A DNA stretch of 13,671 nucleotides, taken from the NCBI GenBank assembly GCA_041695045.1, contig JBGFRR010000111.1, forward strand, positions 1 to 13,671. Direction: 5' to 3'. Origin of the DNA: JBGFRR01 sp041695045. GTDB lineage: Bacteria > Bacteroidota > Ignavibacteria > UBA10030. Shown here piece by piece: positions 6,978 through 13,671 of this stretch; the first letter of the stretch is position 1, and the number at the start of each line of letters is the position of its first letter. The notes under the pieces were generated by a model. It ran no database searches and was not told where the DNA came from. It saw only the letters and a program-made list of their open reading frames with translations. Both the position numbers and the translations under genes were made by a program.

Positions 6978-8216
6978 ATGAAGAACGAACGAATCGCTGT
7001 TGCATACTCCGGTGGACTCGATACCTCCGTCATTCTCACGTGGCTGCAGGAACGATACGGCGCGGAGGTCATCGCCGTCACCGGCAACCTTGGTCAGAAA
7101 AAAGAAATCATCGGCCTTGAGCGGAAAGCCTATAAGTCCGGCGCGAAGAAAGTTTACATCGTCGGCCTCCAAAAGGAATTTGTGTATGATTACATCTTCC
7201 CTTCGCTCAAAGCCGGAGCGTTGTATGAGCATACCTATCCGATGGCCACATCGTTGGGACGGCCGCTGTTAGCCAAAGCGCTGGTCGATGTCGCTCGACG
7301 GGAACGTTGCACTGCCGTCGCGCATGGTTGCACAGGCAAGGGGAACGACCAGGTGCGCTTCGAGGCGTCGATTGCGGCCCTCGCCCCCGAGCTGAAAGTC
7401 TACGCGCCGCTGCGTGAGTGGGAGTTCAAGTCGAGAGAAGAAGAGATTGCGTATTGTGAGCAACACGGTATTCCTGTGACAGCAACGAAGGAAAATCCGT
7501 ACTCGATCGATGAGAACATCTGGGGGACGAGCATCGAGTGCGGCGTGTTGGAGGACCCGATGGTGGAGCCGCCCGCGGATGCCTACCAGCGCACCGTCGC
7601 CCCAACCGACGCTCCCGATACACCGACAACGGTGACACTTGAGTTCAAAGAAGGTGTGCCCGTCGCTCTCGGCGGCAAGCGGATGGACGGAGTACGTCTC
7701 ATTCATGCGCTGAACGAGATTGCGGGCAAGAACGGCGTGGGCCGGATGGACTTGGTGGAGAACCGTCTGGTGGGGATCAAATCACGCGAGATCTACGAGG
7801 CACCAGCGGCCGTCACGCTGCACTTTGCGCATCGTGAGTTGGAGCGGCTGACGCTGGATAAAGAGGTCTTCCACTACAAAGCCAAAGTTGCGCAGGACTA
7901 CGCTAACCTGATTTACAACGGGCTTTGGTTCTCTCCGCTGCGGTATGCCCTTGACGCGTTCATCAACGAAACGCAGAAGACCGTCAATGGGTTGGTCAAG
8001 GTGAAGCTCTACAAGGGGAACCTCGAGATCGCAGGCCGCACCTCGCCGAACTCGCTGTACGATACTGCGCTGGCGACGTACACAGAGGAGGACCTGTTCG
8101 ACCATAAGGCCAGTGAAGGCTTCATCAAGATTTTCAGCCTTCCGATGAAGACCTACTACCGGGTGAATAAGAATGGACTAAAAAAGAAGAAACGAAGTGT
8201 ACGGAAATCGAGATAG
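6978..8216 (+). CDS. argG: Argininosuccinate synthase
   Basis: ArgG joins citrulline and aspartate at the cost of ATP to give argininosuccinate. The 412-residue protein begins with the PP-loop AYSGGLDTSVILTWL (residues 9-23) that binds ATP. Later signatures include HGCTGKGNDQVRFE and the segment SIDENIWGTSIECGVLEDP of the citrulline/aspartate-binding part. AAAGGA lies about 4 bases before the ATG. The C-terminus carries an extra strongly basic run (KKKKRSVRKSR) beyond the usual end of the enzyme near PMKTYYRVN. The gene is 18 bp after argR and is the last of the operon in the window; argH, often next, is absent, and the pta gene faces it. Confidence 0.97.
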   Translation: MKNERIAVAYSGGLDTSVILTWLQERYGAEVIAVTGNLGQKKEIIGLERKAYKSGAKKVYIVGLQKEFVYDYIFPSLKAGALYEHTYPMATSLGRPLLAKALVDVARRERCTAVAHGCTGKGNDQVRFEASIAALAPELKVYAPLREWEFKSREEEIAYCEQHGIPVTATKENPYSIDENIWGTSIECGVLEDPMVEPPADAYQRTVAPTDAPDTPTTVTLEFKEGVPVALGGKRMDGVRLIHALNEIAGKNGVGRMDLVENRLVGIKSREIYEAPAAVTLHFAHRELERLTLDKEVFHYKAKVAQDYANLIYNGLWFSPLRYALDAFINETQKTVNGLVKVKLYKGNLEIAGRTSPNSLYDTALATYTEEDLFDHKASEGFIKIFSLPMKTYYRVNKNGLKKKKRSVRKSR

Positions 8217-8245
8217 ACAACCCTCAGGACAGAACGAACGGGCTG

Positions 8246-9232
8246 TTACACGGCTCCCATGACAACATTCACCGCGACGACGTTGACAATGTCCTCGACG
8301 CTGCATCCGCGGGAAAGGTCGAACACCGGCTTGCGCAGGCCCTGCACAATCGGCCCGATCGCTTCCGCACCCCCCATCCGCTGGGCAATCTTGTAGCCGA
8401 TGTTCCCCGCGTCGAGGTTCGGAAAGATCAACACGTTCGCTCGCCCCTCCAACGGACTGTCCGTTGCTTTCCGCTGTGCGACGGAGGGAACAATCGCAGC
8501 ATCGACTTGCAGTTCGCCATCCAGCAGGAGGTCGGGACGCTTGTTCTTGGCAATCGCCGTTGCGCGCTGGACTTTCTCGACGAGCGGATGCTCGGCGCTC
8601 CCTTTCGTGGAAAACGACAGCATCGCTATGCGCGGCTCCTCGCCGACGATCCGACGGTGATTCTCCGCCGCCGCAATTGCGATATCGGCTAACTGGTCGG
8701 CGGTCGGATCGGGAACGACACCGCAATCGGAGAACGTGTACGTGGTATACGGAAACACCATCAAGAAGAAGCTCGACACAACGCTCATCCCTTCCGCCAT
8801 GCCGATGATCTGAATGCCCGCGCGCAGCACATCGCCGGTTGTCGAGATTGCGCCTGCCACGCTGCCGTCGGCCAATCCCTCGCGCACCATCATCGCGCCG
8901 AAGAACAACGGCCTGCGCAGTGTGCTCTGCGCTTCCTCGAACGGTATGCCCTTCGCCTTACGCAGGTTGAAGTAGATGTGTGAGAACTCGCTCAGCCGCT
9001 CCGACCGCTCCGGGTCGACGATGCGTACTTTTTCCAGCGACACATCCAACTTCGCTGCCTCCGCGCGAATCTCCTCCTCATCTCCCACCAGTGTGATGGA
9101 TGCAATTCCTTCATCCACACAAATGCGTGCCGCGCGGATCATGCGTGCATCCGTCGCATCCGGCAGCACGATCTGTTTGCGGAGTTGCTTTGCTTTCGCT
9201 CGGATCTGATCAAGAAGTTTTGGCTGGGGCAT
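8246..9232 (-). CDS. pta: Phosphate acetyltransferase (short form)
   Basis: Phosphotransacetylase interconverts acetyl-CoA plus phosphate with acetyl phosphate plus CoA, in acetate production or uptake. At 328 residues this is the single-domain form, without the long N-terminal regulatory part of the enterobacterial enzyme. Family signatures are STTGDVLRAGIQIIG (130-144), FSDCGVVPDPTADQLADIA (167-185), LSFSTKGSA (205-213), DGELQVDAAIVPSVA (238-252), LIFPNLDAGNIGYK (268-281) and DLSRGCSVEDIVNV (305-318). The last of these makes phosphate acetyltransferase more likely than the related phosphate butyryltransferase. The acetate kinase gene that often accompanies it is not in the window. It converges with argG, 29 bp apart, with no obvious terminator between, and diverges from miaB. 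The ribosome binding site (AAAGAA about 6 bases before ATG) is weak. Confidence 0.94.
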   Translation of the reverse strand: MPQPKLLDQIRAKAKQLRKQIVLPDATDARMIRAARICVDEGIASITLVGDEEEIRAEAAKLDVSLEKVRIVDPERSERLSEFSHIYFNLRKAKGIPFEEAQSTLRRPLFFGAMMVREGLADGSVAGAISTTGDVLRAGIQIIGMAEGMSVVSSFFLMVFPYTTYTFSDCGVVPDPTADQLADIAIAAAENHRRIVGEEPRIAMLSFSTKGSAEHPLVEKVQRATAIAKNKRPDLLLDGELQVDAAIVPSVAQRKATDSPLEGRANVLIFPNLDAGNIGYKIAQRMGGAEAIGPIVQGLRKPVFDLSRGCSVEDIVNVVAVNVVMGAV

Positions 9233-9402
9233 GGTCGGTTCTTTCCACGGTCGTTCCCAAACGTCAGCCCAATGTAATCAAAAAGTTTTAATGTTTCACT
9301 CCGTCGGCTCGCCCTGACGAATTGTCAAGCACAGGGTGGAGTTAGCGCCGTGCCTTCAAAGAATCCTTCAAGATTCATGCCTCGCTGATAAAACCAGATT
9401 CA

Positions 9403-9431
9403 TTGATTGTCTGCCATTCTTTCACTACATT
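9403..9431 (+). promoter_or_regulatory. Candidate miaB promoter
   Basis: TTGATT (9403-9408) and TACATT (9426-9431) are 17 bases apart and resemble sigma-70-type boxes. Transcription would start near 9438, giving a leader of about 20 bases that holds the miaB ribosome binding site AAAGGA. Confidence 0.4.
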
Positions 9432-9457
9432 TTACCCGCATTCGTACAAAGGATTCC

Positions 9458-10804
9458 ATGAACGATAAGCGAAAACTCTATCTCGAAACCTACGGCTGCC
9501 AGATGAACCTCGCCGACAGCGAGGTTGTCCTGAGCATTATGCACAACGCCGGCTACGAGCGAACCGACCACCTCGCGCAGGCGGACGCCATTCTTGTGAA
9601 CACATGTGCTGTGCGCGAGAACGCAGAGCAACGTGTGTATGGCAGGTTAGGGGATTTCTGGCATTACAAGAAGCACAATCAAGGCGTGGTGATCGGTGTG
9701 CTGGGCTGTATGGCGGAACGACTGCGCAGGGAGCTGATGGAGAGCGAGTCGTACGTCGACTTGATCGTGGGGCCGGATGAATACCGGAAGCTGCCAGAAC
9801 TCATCGAGCACGCGCTGGCAGGAGGGAAGGGCATCGCCGTACGGCTCTCGCGCGTGGAGAACTATGACGACATCGTGCCGCTGCGTACGGAGGGCGTCAG
9901 CGCGTGGATTTCCGTGATGCGCGGGTGCGACAAGTTCTGCACGTTCTGCGTGGTGCCGTTTACGCGCGGGCGTGAGCGAAGTCGGACGCTGCGCAGCGTG
10001 GTGTCGGAAGTCGAGCTGCTTGCGGAGCGGGGATTCAAAGAAGTAACGCTGCTCGGACAGAACGTCAACTCGTATCGCGATGGCGAGTACGATTTTGCCG
10101 ACCTCCTTGCCCATGTTGCCCGTGTCGACCGCTCAGTCCGTGTTCGCTTCACCACATCGCATCCGCAGGACATGTCGGATAAACTCATCGAAACCATCGC
10201 AGCCCATTCGAACATCTGCAACGCTATTCACCTGCCGGTGCAATCGGGGTCGGATCATATTCTCCGGCTCATGAATCGCACCTACGACCGCGCACACTAT
10301 CTGCGGCTTGTCGAGCGCATCAAGTCGGCTATCCCCGGCGTGAGTCTTTCGACGGACATCATCGCCGGTTTCCCCACGGAGACCGACGAGAATCATCGAC
10401 AGACGGTTGAGTTGATCACGCTGGTCGAGTACGACGGAGCGTTCACGTTTAGGTATTCCCCACGCGAGAATACCAAGGCGTGGCACATGGGGGACGATGT
10501 GCCGGATGATGTCAAGACCGCGCGGCTCAACGAGATTATTGAGGTGCAGCGAAAAATTTCGTTCCGAAAGAATCAGGAGCTTATCGGGCAAACGGTCGAA
10601 GTGTTGGTGGAAGGCCCGAGTAAGAAGTCGGCGCAGGATCTCTGCGGTCGAACCGACACGAATCGCATGGTCATCCTCCCTGGCAAGGATGTCCGTGTTG
10701 GCCATTATGTCTCTGTAACCATTCATCGTGCAAACTCTGCTACACTCTTTGGCACCGTTGTGCGGGAGACTGCGCCACGAGAGGCTGTGGAGTCGTACGC
10801 GTAA
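9458..10804 (+). CDS. miaB: tRNA-2-methylthio-N6-dimethylallyladenosine synthase (methylthiotransferase)
   Basis: MiaB is a radical-SAM enzyme that adds a methylthio group to isopentenyladenosine 37 of tRNAs reading UNN codons. The 448-residue product has the three domains in order. The N-terminal UPF0004 domain holds the three cysteines of the auxiliary iron-sulfur cluster (Cys14 in YGCQMN, Cys50 in NTCAVRENA, Cys84 in LGCMAERL). The radical-SAM core has the CxxxCxxC motif in GCDKFCTFCVVPFTRGRERS (Cys157, 161, 164). The C-terminal TRAM domain covers about residues 378-442. The pattern fits MiaB better than RimO or MtaB. The frame is open 17 codons further upstream, but the start at 9458 is preceded by AAAGGA at 5 bases and begins with the family's short lead-in to YLETYGCQMN. 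It heads the distal cluster; the next gene starts 19 bp after its stop. Confidence 0.96.
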   Translation: MNDKRKLYLETYGCQMNLADSEVVLSIMHNAGYERTDHLAQADAILVNTCAVRENAEQRVYGRLGDFWHYKKHNQGVVIGVLGCMAERLRRELMESESYVDLIVGPDEYRKLPELIEHALAGGKGIAVRLSRVENYDDIVPLRTEGVSAWISVMRGCDKFCTFCVVPFTRGRERSRTLRSVVSEVELLAERGFKEVTLLGQNVNSYRDGEYDFADLLAHVARVDRSVRVRFTTSHPQDMSDKLIETIAAHSNICNAIHLPVQSGSDHILRLMNRTYDRAHYLRLVERIKSAIPGVSLSTDIIAGFPTETDENHRQTVELITLVEYDGAFTFRYSPRENTKAWHMGDDVPDDVKTARLNEIIEVQRKISFRKNQELIGQTVEVLVEGPSKKSAQDLCGRTDTNRMVILPGKDVRVGHYVSVTIHRANSATLFGTVVRETAPREAVESYA

Positions 10805-10823
10805 ACGAGAAACGAGGTGACGT

Positions 10824-11570
10824 ATGGAGAAGACAAACGTGGTGCGGGCGTTTTCACTGCGAGCGGTCGCGGTGCTGTGTGTTGTAGCCTTGAGCGTCGA
10901 GTACAGCGCAGCGCAAGCCGACCGAAGCAACGAGCCGGACATTCAACGCCGTCTGGAGATGATCGAGCGGGGACAGGAGGAAGCGGTGAAAGCCGAACTT
11001 CCCAATCTGCTCACGAACTTCCAGAACCACCCCGGCGTGCTCTTCCTGCAAGCGGTGCTGACAACCGACGGCACAGAAGCGGTGAAAATCTACCAGAGCA
11101 TCGTCGATAACTTCCCCAAGAGCGAGTGGGCAGACGATGCTCTCTACAAGCTCTATCAATATTATTACGCCATCGGTCTCTACAAGACGGCTGACCAGAA
11201 ACTCGAGCAATTACGACGTGATTATCCCTACTCAGCGTATGCGCGGGGGGATGGTGGAACAGCTCCGCAGGCCGCACGATTGCCCGACGCTGAGGGGCCG
11301 GTGGTGGTCAAACAACCAAGCCCAGTCGAAAAATTCTCGACCCTCTACACCGTGCAGGTGGGAGCCTTCTCCACTATGCAGAATGCGGAGGAGCTGCGCA
11401 ACCGCTTCCAGAAAGAGGGCTACGTCTCAAACATCTTTACCATGGTGCGGGAAGGCAAGAAACTGCATCGCGTGTGGGTGGGCGAGTTTCAATCGCAGGA
11501 CGAGGCGAGACGGTTCGCGGCTGAGATTAAGAAGAAGTTTAATTTGGATTCGATCGTTGTTTCGCGGTAA
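10824..11570 (+). CDS. Exported TPR-like protein with C-terminal SPOR domain
   Basis: The 248-residue protein has a signal peptide (residues 1-30, basic start, hydrophobic core 14-24, likely cleavage after SAA at 30). Residues about 38-145 are helical with a TPR/YbgF-like repeat character (AVKIYQSIVDNFPKSEWADD, then YKTADQKLEQLRRDYPYS). A short proline-rich linker leads to a SPOR domain at about 171-248, marked by YTVQVGAFSTMQNAEELRNR and HRVWVGEFQSQDEARRFA. SPOR domains bind denuded peptidoglycan glycan strands, often at division sites, so a periplasmic cell-wall or division role is likely but the precise function is unknown. GAGGTGA lies 4 bases before the ATG. It stands between miaB and the sigma-54 activator, 7 bp from the latter, and is probably co-transcribed with both. 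Confidence 0.9.
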   Translation: MEKTNVVRAFSLRAVAVLCVVALSVEYSAAQADRSNEPDIQRRLEMIERGQEEAVKAELPNLLTNFQNHPGVLFLQAVLTTDGTEAVKIYQSIVDNFPKSEWADDALYKLYQYYYAIGLYKTADQKLEQLRRDYPYSAYARGDGGTAPQAARLPDAEGPVVVKQPSPVEKFSTLYTVQVGAFSTMQNAEELRNRFQKEGYVSNIFTMVREGKKLHRVWVGEFQSQDEARRFAAEIKKKFNLDSIVVSR

Positions 11571-11577
11571 CGGAGCC

Positions 11578-12693
11578 ATGGACAGGAAGCAATTCCAGAA
11601 CGAGCACGGTATCATTGGCAGCTCGGTGGAGATGCAGGAGATCGTGGATGTCGTCCAGCAGGTTGCCCCGACCGACATTACCGTGTTGATTACGGGAGAG
11701 AGTGGTGTGGGGAAAGAGGTGATTGCCCGCGCTTTGCACAGCGCAAGCCGCCGCGCGCACAAGCCGATGGTAACGGTTAACTGCGGCGCGATTCCGGAAG
11801 GGTTGATCGAGAGCGAGCTGTTCGGCCACGAGAAGGGGTCGTTCACGAGCGCCGTGGAGACGCGTAAGGGGCTGTTCGAAATTGCCGACGGCGGAACGGT
11901 CTTCCTCGACGAGATCGGAGAGATGCCGCTGGCGACGCAAGTGAAGCTCTTGCGTGTATTAGAAACCGGCGAGTACATGCGGGTCGGTTCTTCCACGCTG
12001 CGCCGCGCCGACGTGCGAGTTATTGCCGCAACAAACAAAGACCTCGCCTACGAAGTGCAGCAGAAACGCTTCCGCCCCGACCTCTACTTCCGCCTTCGCT
12101 CGGTGAACATCGCCTTGCCGCCGCTTCGGAATCGTCGTGAAGACATACCGCTCTTCGTTGAATATTTCGTTAAGGAAATCACGGAAAAAAACGGCATTGC
12201 GTTCGAGGGTTTCACCGACGATGCCACGCAGGTACTGATGCACTACCACTGGCCCGGAAACGTACGTGAGCTGAAGAATACACTTGAAAGCATGATCATC
12301 CTCGAAAACGGCCGTCGCCTTTCCGGCGACGACGTGCGGCGCTACCTGCACGGCGACCAGCTCCATCGTATCGACCGAAACCTTCCGGTGGTCGTCAACA
12401 AAAGTGTCGAGCAGGCTGAGCGCGAGCTGATCTATCGCGCACTGATCGACCTGAAGAACGAGATCATGAATCTGAAAGCGGCCATCGGCGTTCCCACGCG
12501 GCAGCCGGTAGCGGCGATTGAAGACGCGCACGAGTCCGGCAACGGCAGTCTCTCACTCAATGCGATGGAGCGACGCATGATCATCAAAGCGCTCGAGCGC
12601 AACAACGGCAACCGCCGGCTTGCTGCAAAAGACCTCAACATCAGCGAGCGAACGCTGTATCGGAAAATCAAAGAGTACGGGTTGAACGGATGA
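11578..12693 (+). CDS. Sigma-54-dependent activator without receiver domain, Fis-type HTH
   Basis: This 371-residue enhancer-binding protein consists of an AAA+ sigma-54 interaction domain followed by a Fis-type helix-turn-helix, with no N-terminal receiver or sensor domain (PspF-like layout). Visible are Walker A GESGVGKE (40-47), Walker B GTVFLDEIGEMP (106-117), sensor I AATNKDL (150-156), the arginine-finger segment RFRPDLYFRL (164-173) and sensor II WPGNVRELKN (225-234). The helix-turn-helix lies at about 332-367 (GNRRLAAKDLNISERTLYRK). The loop that normally reads GAFTGA and contacts sigma-54 is GSFTSA here (87-92). The chosen ATG follows the SPOR gene by 7 bp and begins 11 residues before the family's IIGSS; the frame is open further upstream only as overlap with the SPOR gene. 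It overlaps the lipoprotein gene by 4 bp (ATGA). Its targets are unknown; control of envelope functions is an inference from context. Confidence 0.93.
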   Translation: MDRKQFQNEHGIIGSSVEMQEIVDVVQQVAPTDITVLITGESGVGKEVIARALHSASRRAHKPMVTVNCGAIPEGLIESELFGHEKGSFTSAVETRKGLFEIADGGTVFLDEIGEMPLATQVKLLRVLETGEYMRVGSSTLRRADVRVIAATNKDLAYEVQQKRFRPDLYFRLRSVNIALPPLRNRREDIPLFVEYFVKEITEKNGIAFEGFTDDATQVLMHYHWPGNVRELKNTLESMIILENGRRLSGDDVRRYLHGDQLHRIDRNLPVVVNKSVEQAERELIYRALIDLKNEIMNLKAAIGVPTRQPVAAIEDAHESGNGSLSLNAMERRMIIKALERNNGNRRLAAKDLNISERTLYRKIKEYGLNG

Positions 12694-13238
12694 GCCTCTC
12701 TTCTCCATCGCTGTTGAGCATCCGGAACATCCTTCATGCTCGGCAACGCATCCTTCTTGTTCCCGTCGCCTGCCTTTTCGTTTTGGCCGGCTGTCGGTAT
12801 TCGTTCACCGGCGCGTCGGTTCCGCCGCACCTTAAAACTATCGGCATTCCGATTGTGGACGACCAGAGTGGTTTTGGCGATCCGGCACTGCGCGAGCAGA
12901 TCACCCAACAGCTCGTCCAGCGGTTCCTGAACGATAACTCGTTCACCGTCGCCGGCCCTGCCACTGCCGATGCCGTCATCAAAGGAGTCATTACCGCGGT
13001 GCGGGACGCGCCCCAGGTTGTGCAGCCCGGAGAACAGGTTGCCCGGCGCCGCATCACCGTTACCGTGCGCGTGGCGTTTCAGGACTTGAAGTTGCGCAAG
13101 ACGGTGTGGGAGAAGGAGTTCAGCCAGTGGGGAGATTTCCCCTCCGGTGGCGGTGTTACCCAGCGGAACGAAGGCCTGGCCGAAGCGATTCGCAAACTCA
13201 CGGAAGATATCCTGAACGAAACGGTCTCCGGCTGGTGA
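12690..13238 (+). CDS. lptE: LptE-like outer-membrane lipoprotein
   Basis: The 182-residue product has a lipoprotein signal: a basic region (HARQR, 16-20), a hydrophobic stretch and the lipobox LAGC with the lipidated cysteine at residue 35. The mature part, about 148 residues, starts CRYSFTGASVPPHLKTIGIP and continues with strand-rich segments (RRRITVTVRVAFQDLKLRKT) and a helical end (EGLAEAIRKLTEDILNE). This layout, including the opening 'YSF.G..P..ikTI.IP', is that of the LptE family, the lipoprotein that plugs LptD and helps insert lipopolysaccharide into the outer membrane. The assignment is by fold-level pattern, since the family is very divergent. The start overlaps the activator gene by 4 bp, so the two are probably translationally coupled. 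It implies a Gram-negative envelope. Confidence 0.8.
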   Translation: MSLSSPSLLSIRNILHARQRILLVPVACLFVLAGCRYSFTGASVPPHLKTIGIPIVDDQSGFGDPALREQITQQLVQRFLNDNSFTVAGPATADAVIKGVITAVRDAPQVVQPGEQVARRRITVTVRVAFQDLKLRKTVWEKEFSQWGDFPSGGGVTQRNEGLAEAIRKLTEDILNETVSGW

Positions 13239-13360
13239 CACCATTCTGTAGGAGTATCAAAAGGTTCTTGCTGAGTTTTCTTGTTTGCTTCTTTGGGGTC
13301 ATTTCCTCATTATACTATCTGCGCATTGAAGCGATCCCGTTCCAAGCCATGATTCCGTAG
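13235..13360 (+). CDS. Possible 41-residue membrane peptide (uncertain)
   Basis: A GTG overlapping the lptE stop by 4 bp (GTGA) opens a short frame of 41 residues with a basic lead (RSIKR) and one hydrophobic helix (FLLSFLVCFFGVISSLYY), ending at TAG 13358-13360. A TTG further in (13268) would have AGGAG upstream, but 13 bases away. The stretch also looks like a T-rich promoter region, which can mimic a hydrophobic peptide. I recognise no homologue. Confidence 0.2.
   Translation: MTPFCRSIKRFLLSFLVCFFGVISSLYYLRIEAIPFQAMIP
13289..13316 (+). promoter_or_regulatory. Weak candidate promoter before the TPR gene
   Basis: TATACT (13311-13316) is a good -10 box. The best -35 candidate, TTCTTT (13289-13294), is 16 bases upstream and poor. 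A start near 13323 would give a leader of about 95 bases that contains the hairpin at 13366-13394. Confidence 0.3.
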
Positions 13361-13365
13361 CCCCG

Positions 13366-13394
13366 CGTTCGTCGTGCCGCCCAGGCGGCGAACG
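13366..13394 (+). other. GC-rich hairpin in the leader of the TPR gene
   Basis: CGTTC (13366-13370) pairs with GAACG (13390-13394), and GCCGC (13376-13380) pairs with GCGGC (13385-13389) around the loop CCAG; a 5-base bulge (13371-13375) sits on the 5' side. No T run follows, so it is not a classical terminator. It ends directly before an in-frame ATG at 13395. Confidence 0.4.
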
Positions 13395-13418
13395 ATGTGT
13401 ACGCGGGCACCCATCATC

Positions 13419-13671
13419 ATGACCATCGATTGGTTATCCGAAGAGATTGAATCACTCCAGAAGCGCTTGAAGAAGCAACCGCGCTCTCCGCTTTTCGCGC
13501 ATCTGGCCGCTTATCTTCTCCAGACCGGGCGAACCGAAGAAGCGCTCAAGGTCTGCGACGAAGGACTCACCCACCACCCGCACTACACGACGGCGCATCT
13601 CGTCCGCGGCAAGGTGCTGCTTGCAATGAATATGAAGGCTGAAGCGCGGCGTGAGTTTGAGTTTGTCAATT
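13419..13671 (+). CDS. TPR-repeat protein, N-terminal part (cut by window end)
   Basis: An open frame with no stop runs to the window edge; 84 codons are visible. After a short helical start (MTIDWLSEEIESLQKRLKKQ), residues about 23-84 contain TPR-like helix pairs: SPLFAHLAAYLLQTGRTEEA followed by ALKVCDEGLTHHPHYTTAHL, then RGKVLLAMNMKAEARREFEF. There is no signal peptide, so a cytoplasmic scaffold or partner protein is likely. The chosen ATG lacks a clear ribosome binding site; an in-frame ATG at 13395 is possible but lies against a stable hairpin. It follows the lptE gene by about 180 bp and may have its own promoter. Confidence 0.75.
   Translation, partial: MTIDWLSEEIESLQKRLKKQPRSPLFAHLAAYLLQTGRTEEALKVCDEGLTHHPHYTTAHLVRGKVLLAMNMKAEARREFEFVN

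Noticed and set aside
9308..9339. Nested inverted repeats between pta and miaB (CCCTG/CAGGG, and TGAC/GTCA), with a perfect TTGACA on the minus strand at 9328-9323
   Set aside because: The stems are short with a long loop and wobble pairs, there is no T run, and no -10 box lies 16-18 bases from the TTGACA, so neither a terminator nor a pta promoter can be supported.
10748..10762. TGGCAC...TGC resembling a sigma-54 -24/-12 promoter at the end of miaB
   Set aside because: The distance between the GG and GC elements is one base short of the required spacing and the site lies in coding sequence.

Overview
The window looks like ordinary chromosome from a Gram-negative bacterium of the Bacteroidota/Chlorobiota (FCB) type. 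This rests on gene content: a cyclic arginine pathway ordered argC-argJ-argB-argR-argG, a miaB gene followed by a SPOR-domain protein, a receiver-less sigma-54 activator and an LptE-type lipoprotein, and a NEW3-domain membrane protein. I recall miaB / sigma-54 activator / LptE neighbourhoods from Bacteroidota-related genomes but could not check this, so the phylum call is an inference. No tRNA, rRNA, CRISPR array, phage gene or intact insertion sequence was seen.

Layout. (1) 113-1585 (+): an exported, membrane-anchored protein with a HlyD/TolC-like helical hairpin near its N-terminus and a NEW3-type beta domain near its C-terminus. (2) 1586-2077: no intact gene. The minus strand of 1621-1899 holds what reads as a broken remnant of an NtrC-family sigma-54 activator. 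(3) 2078-3175 (-): ychF, a universal Obg-family ATPase. (4) A 123-bp divergent intergenic region with a promoter on each strand; the argC side carries two ARG-box-like palindromes 20 bp apart, centre to centre. (5) 3299-8216 (+): argC, argJ, argB, argR and argG, tightly packed, with 4-bp overlaps at argC/argJ and argB/argR. (6) 8246-9232 (-): pta, convergent with argG. (7) 9458-13238 (+): miaB, a SPOR-domain envelope protein, a sigma-54 activator and an LptE-like lipoprotein, then a possible tiny membrane ORF, a hairpin and the start of a TPR protein that runs off the end.

How the genes work together. ArgJ, ArgB and ArgC make the acetylated intermediates of ornithine synthesis, with ArgJ recycling the acetyl group. 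ArgG acts later, on citrulline and aspartate. ArgR is encoded inside the operon, and the operator-like boxes lie over the argC promoter, which suggests an autoregulated arginine-repressed unit. argD, argF (or its acetylated-substrate counterpart) and argH are not in the window. The distal cluster joins tRNA modification (miaB) to envelope functions (SPOR, LptE) through a co-transcribed sigma-54 activator whose sigma-contacting loop is atypical (GSFTSA instead of GAFTGA).

Most of the window is well-known core metabolism. The points most worth a second look are the decayed activator at 1621-1899, the ArgR operator/promoter at argC, the variant GAFTGA loop, and the HlyD-like/NEW3 combination.
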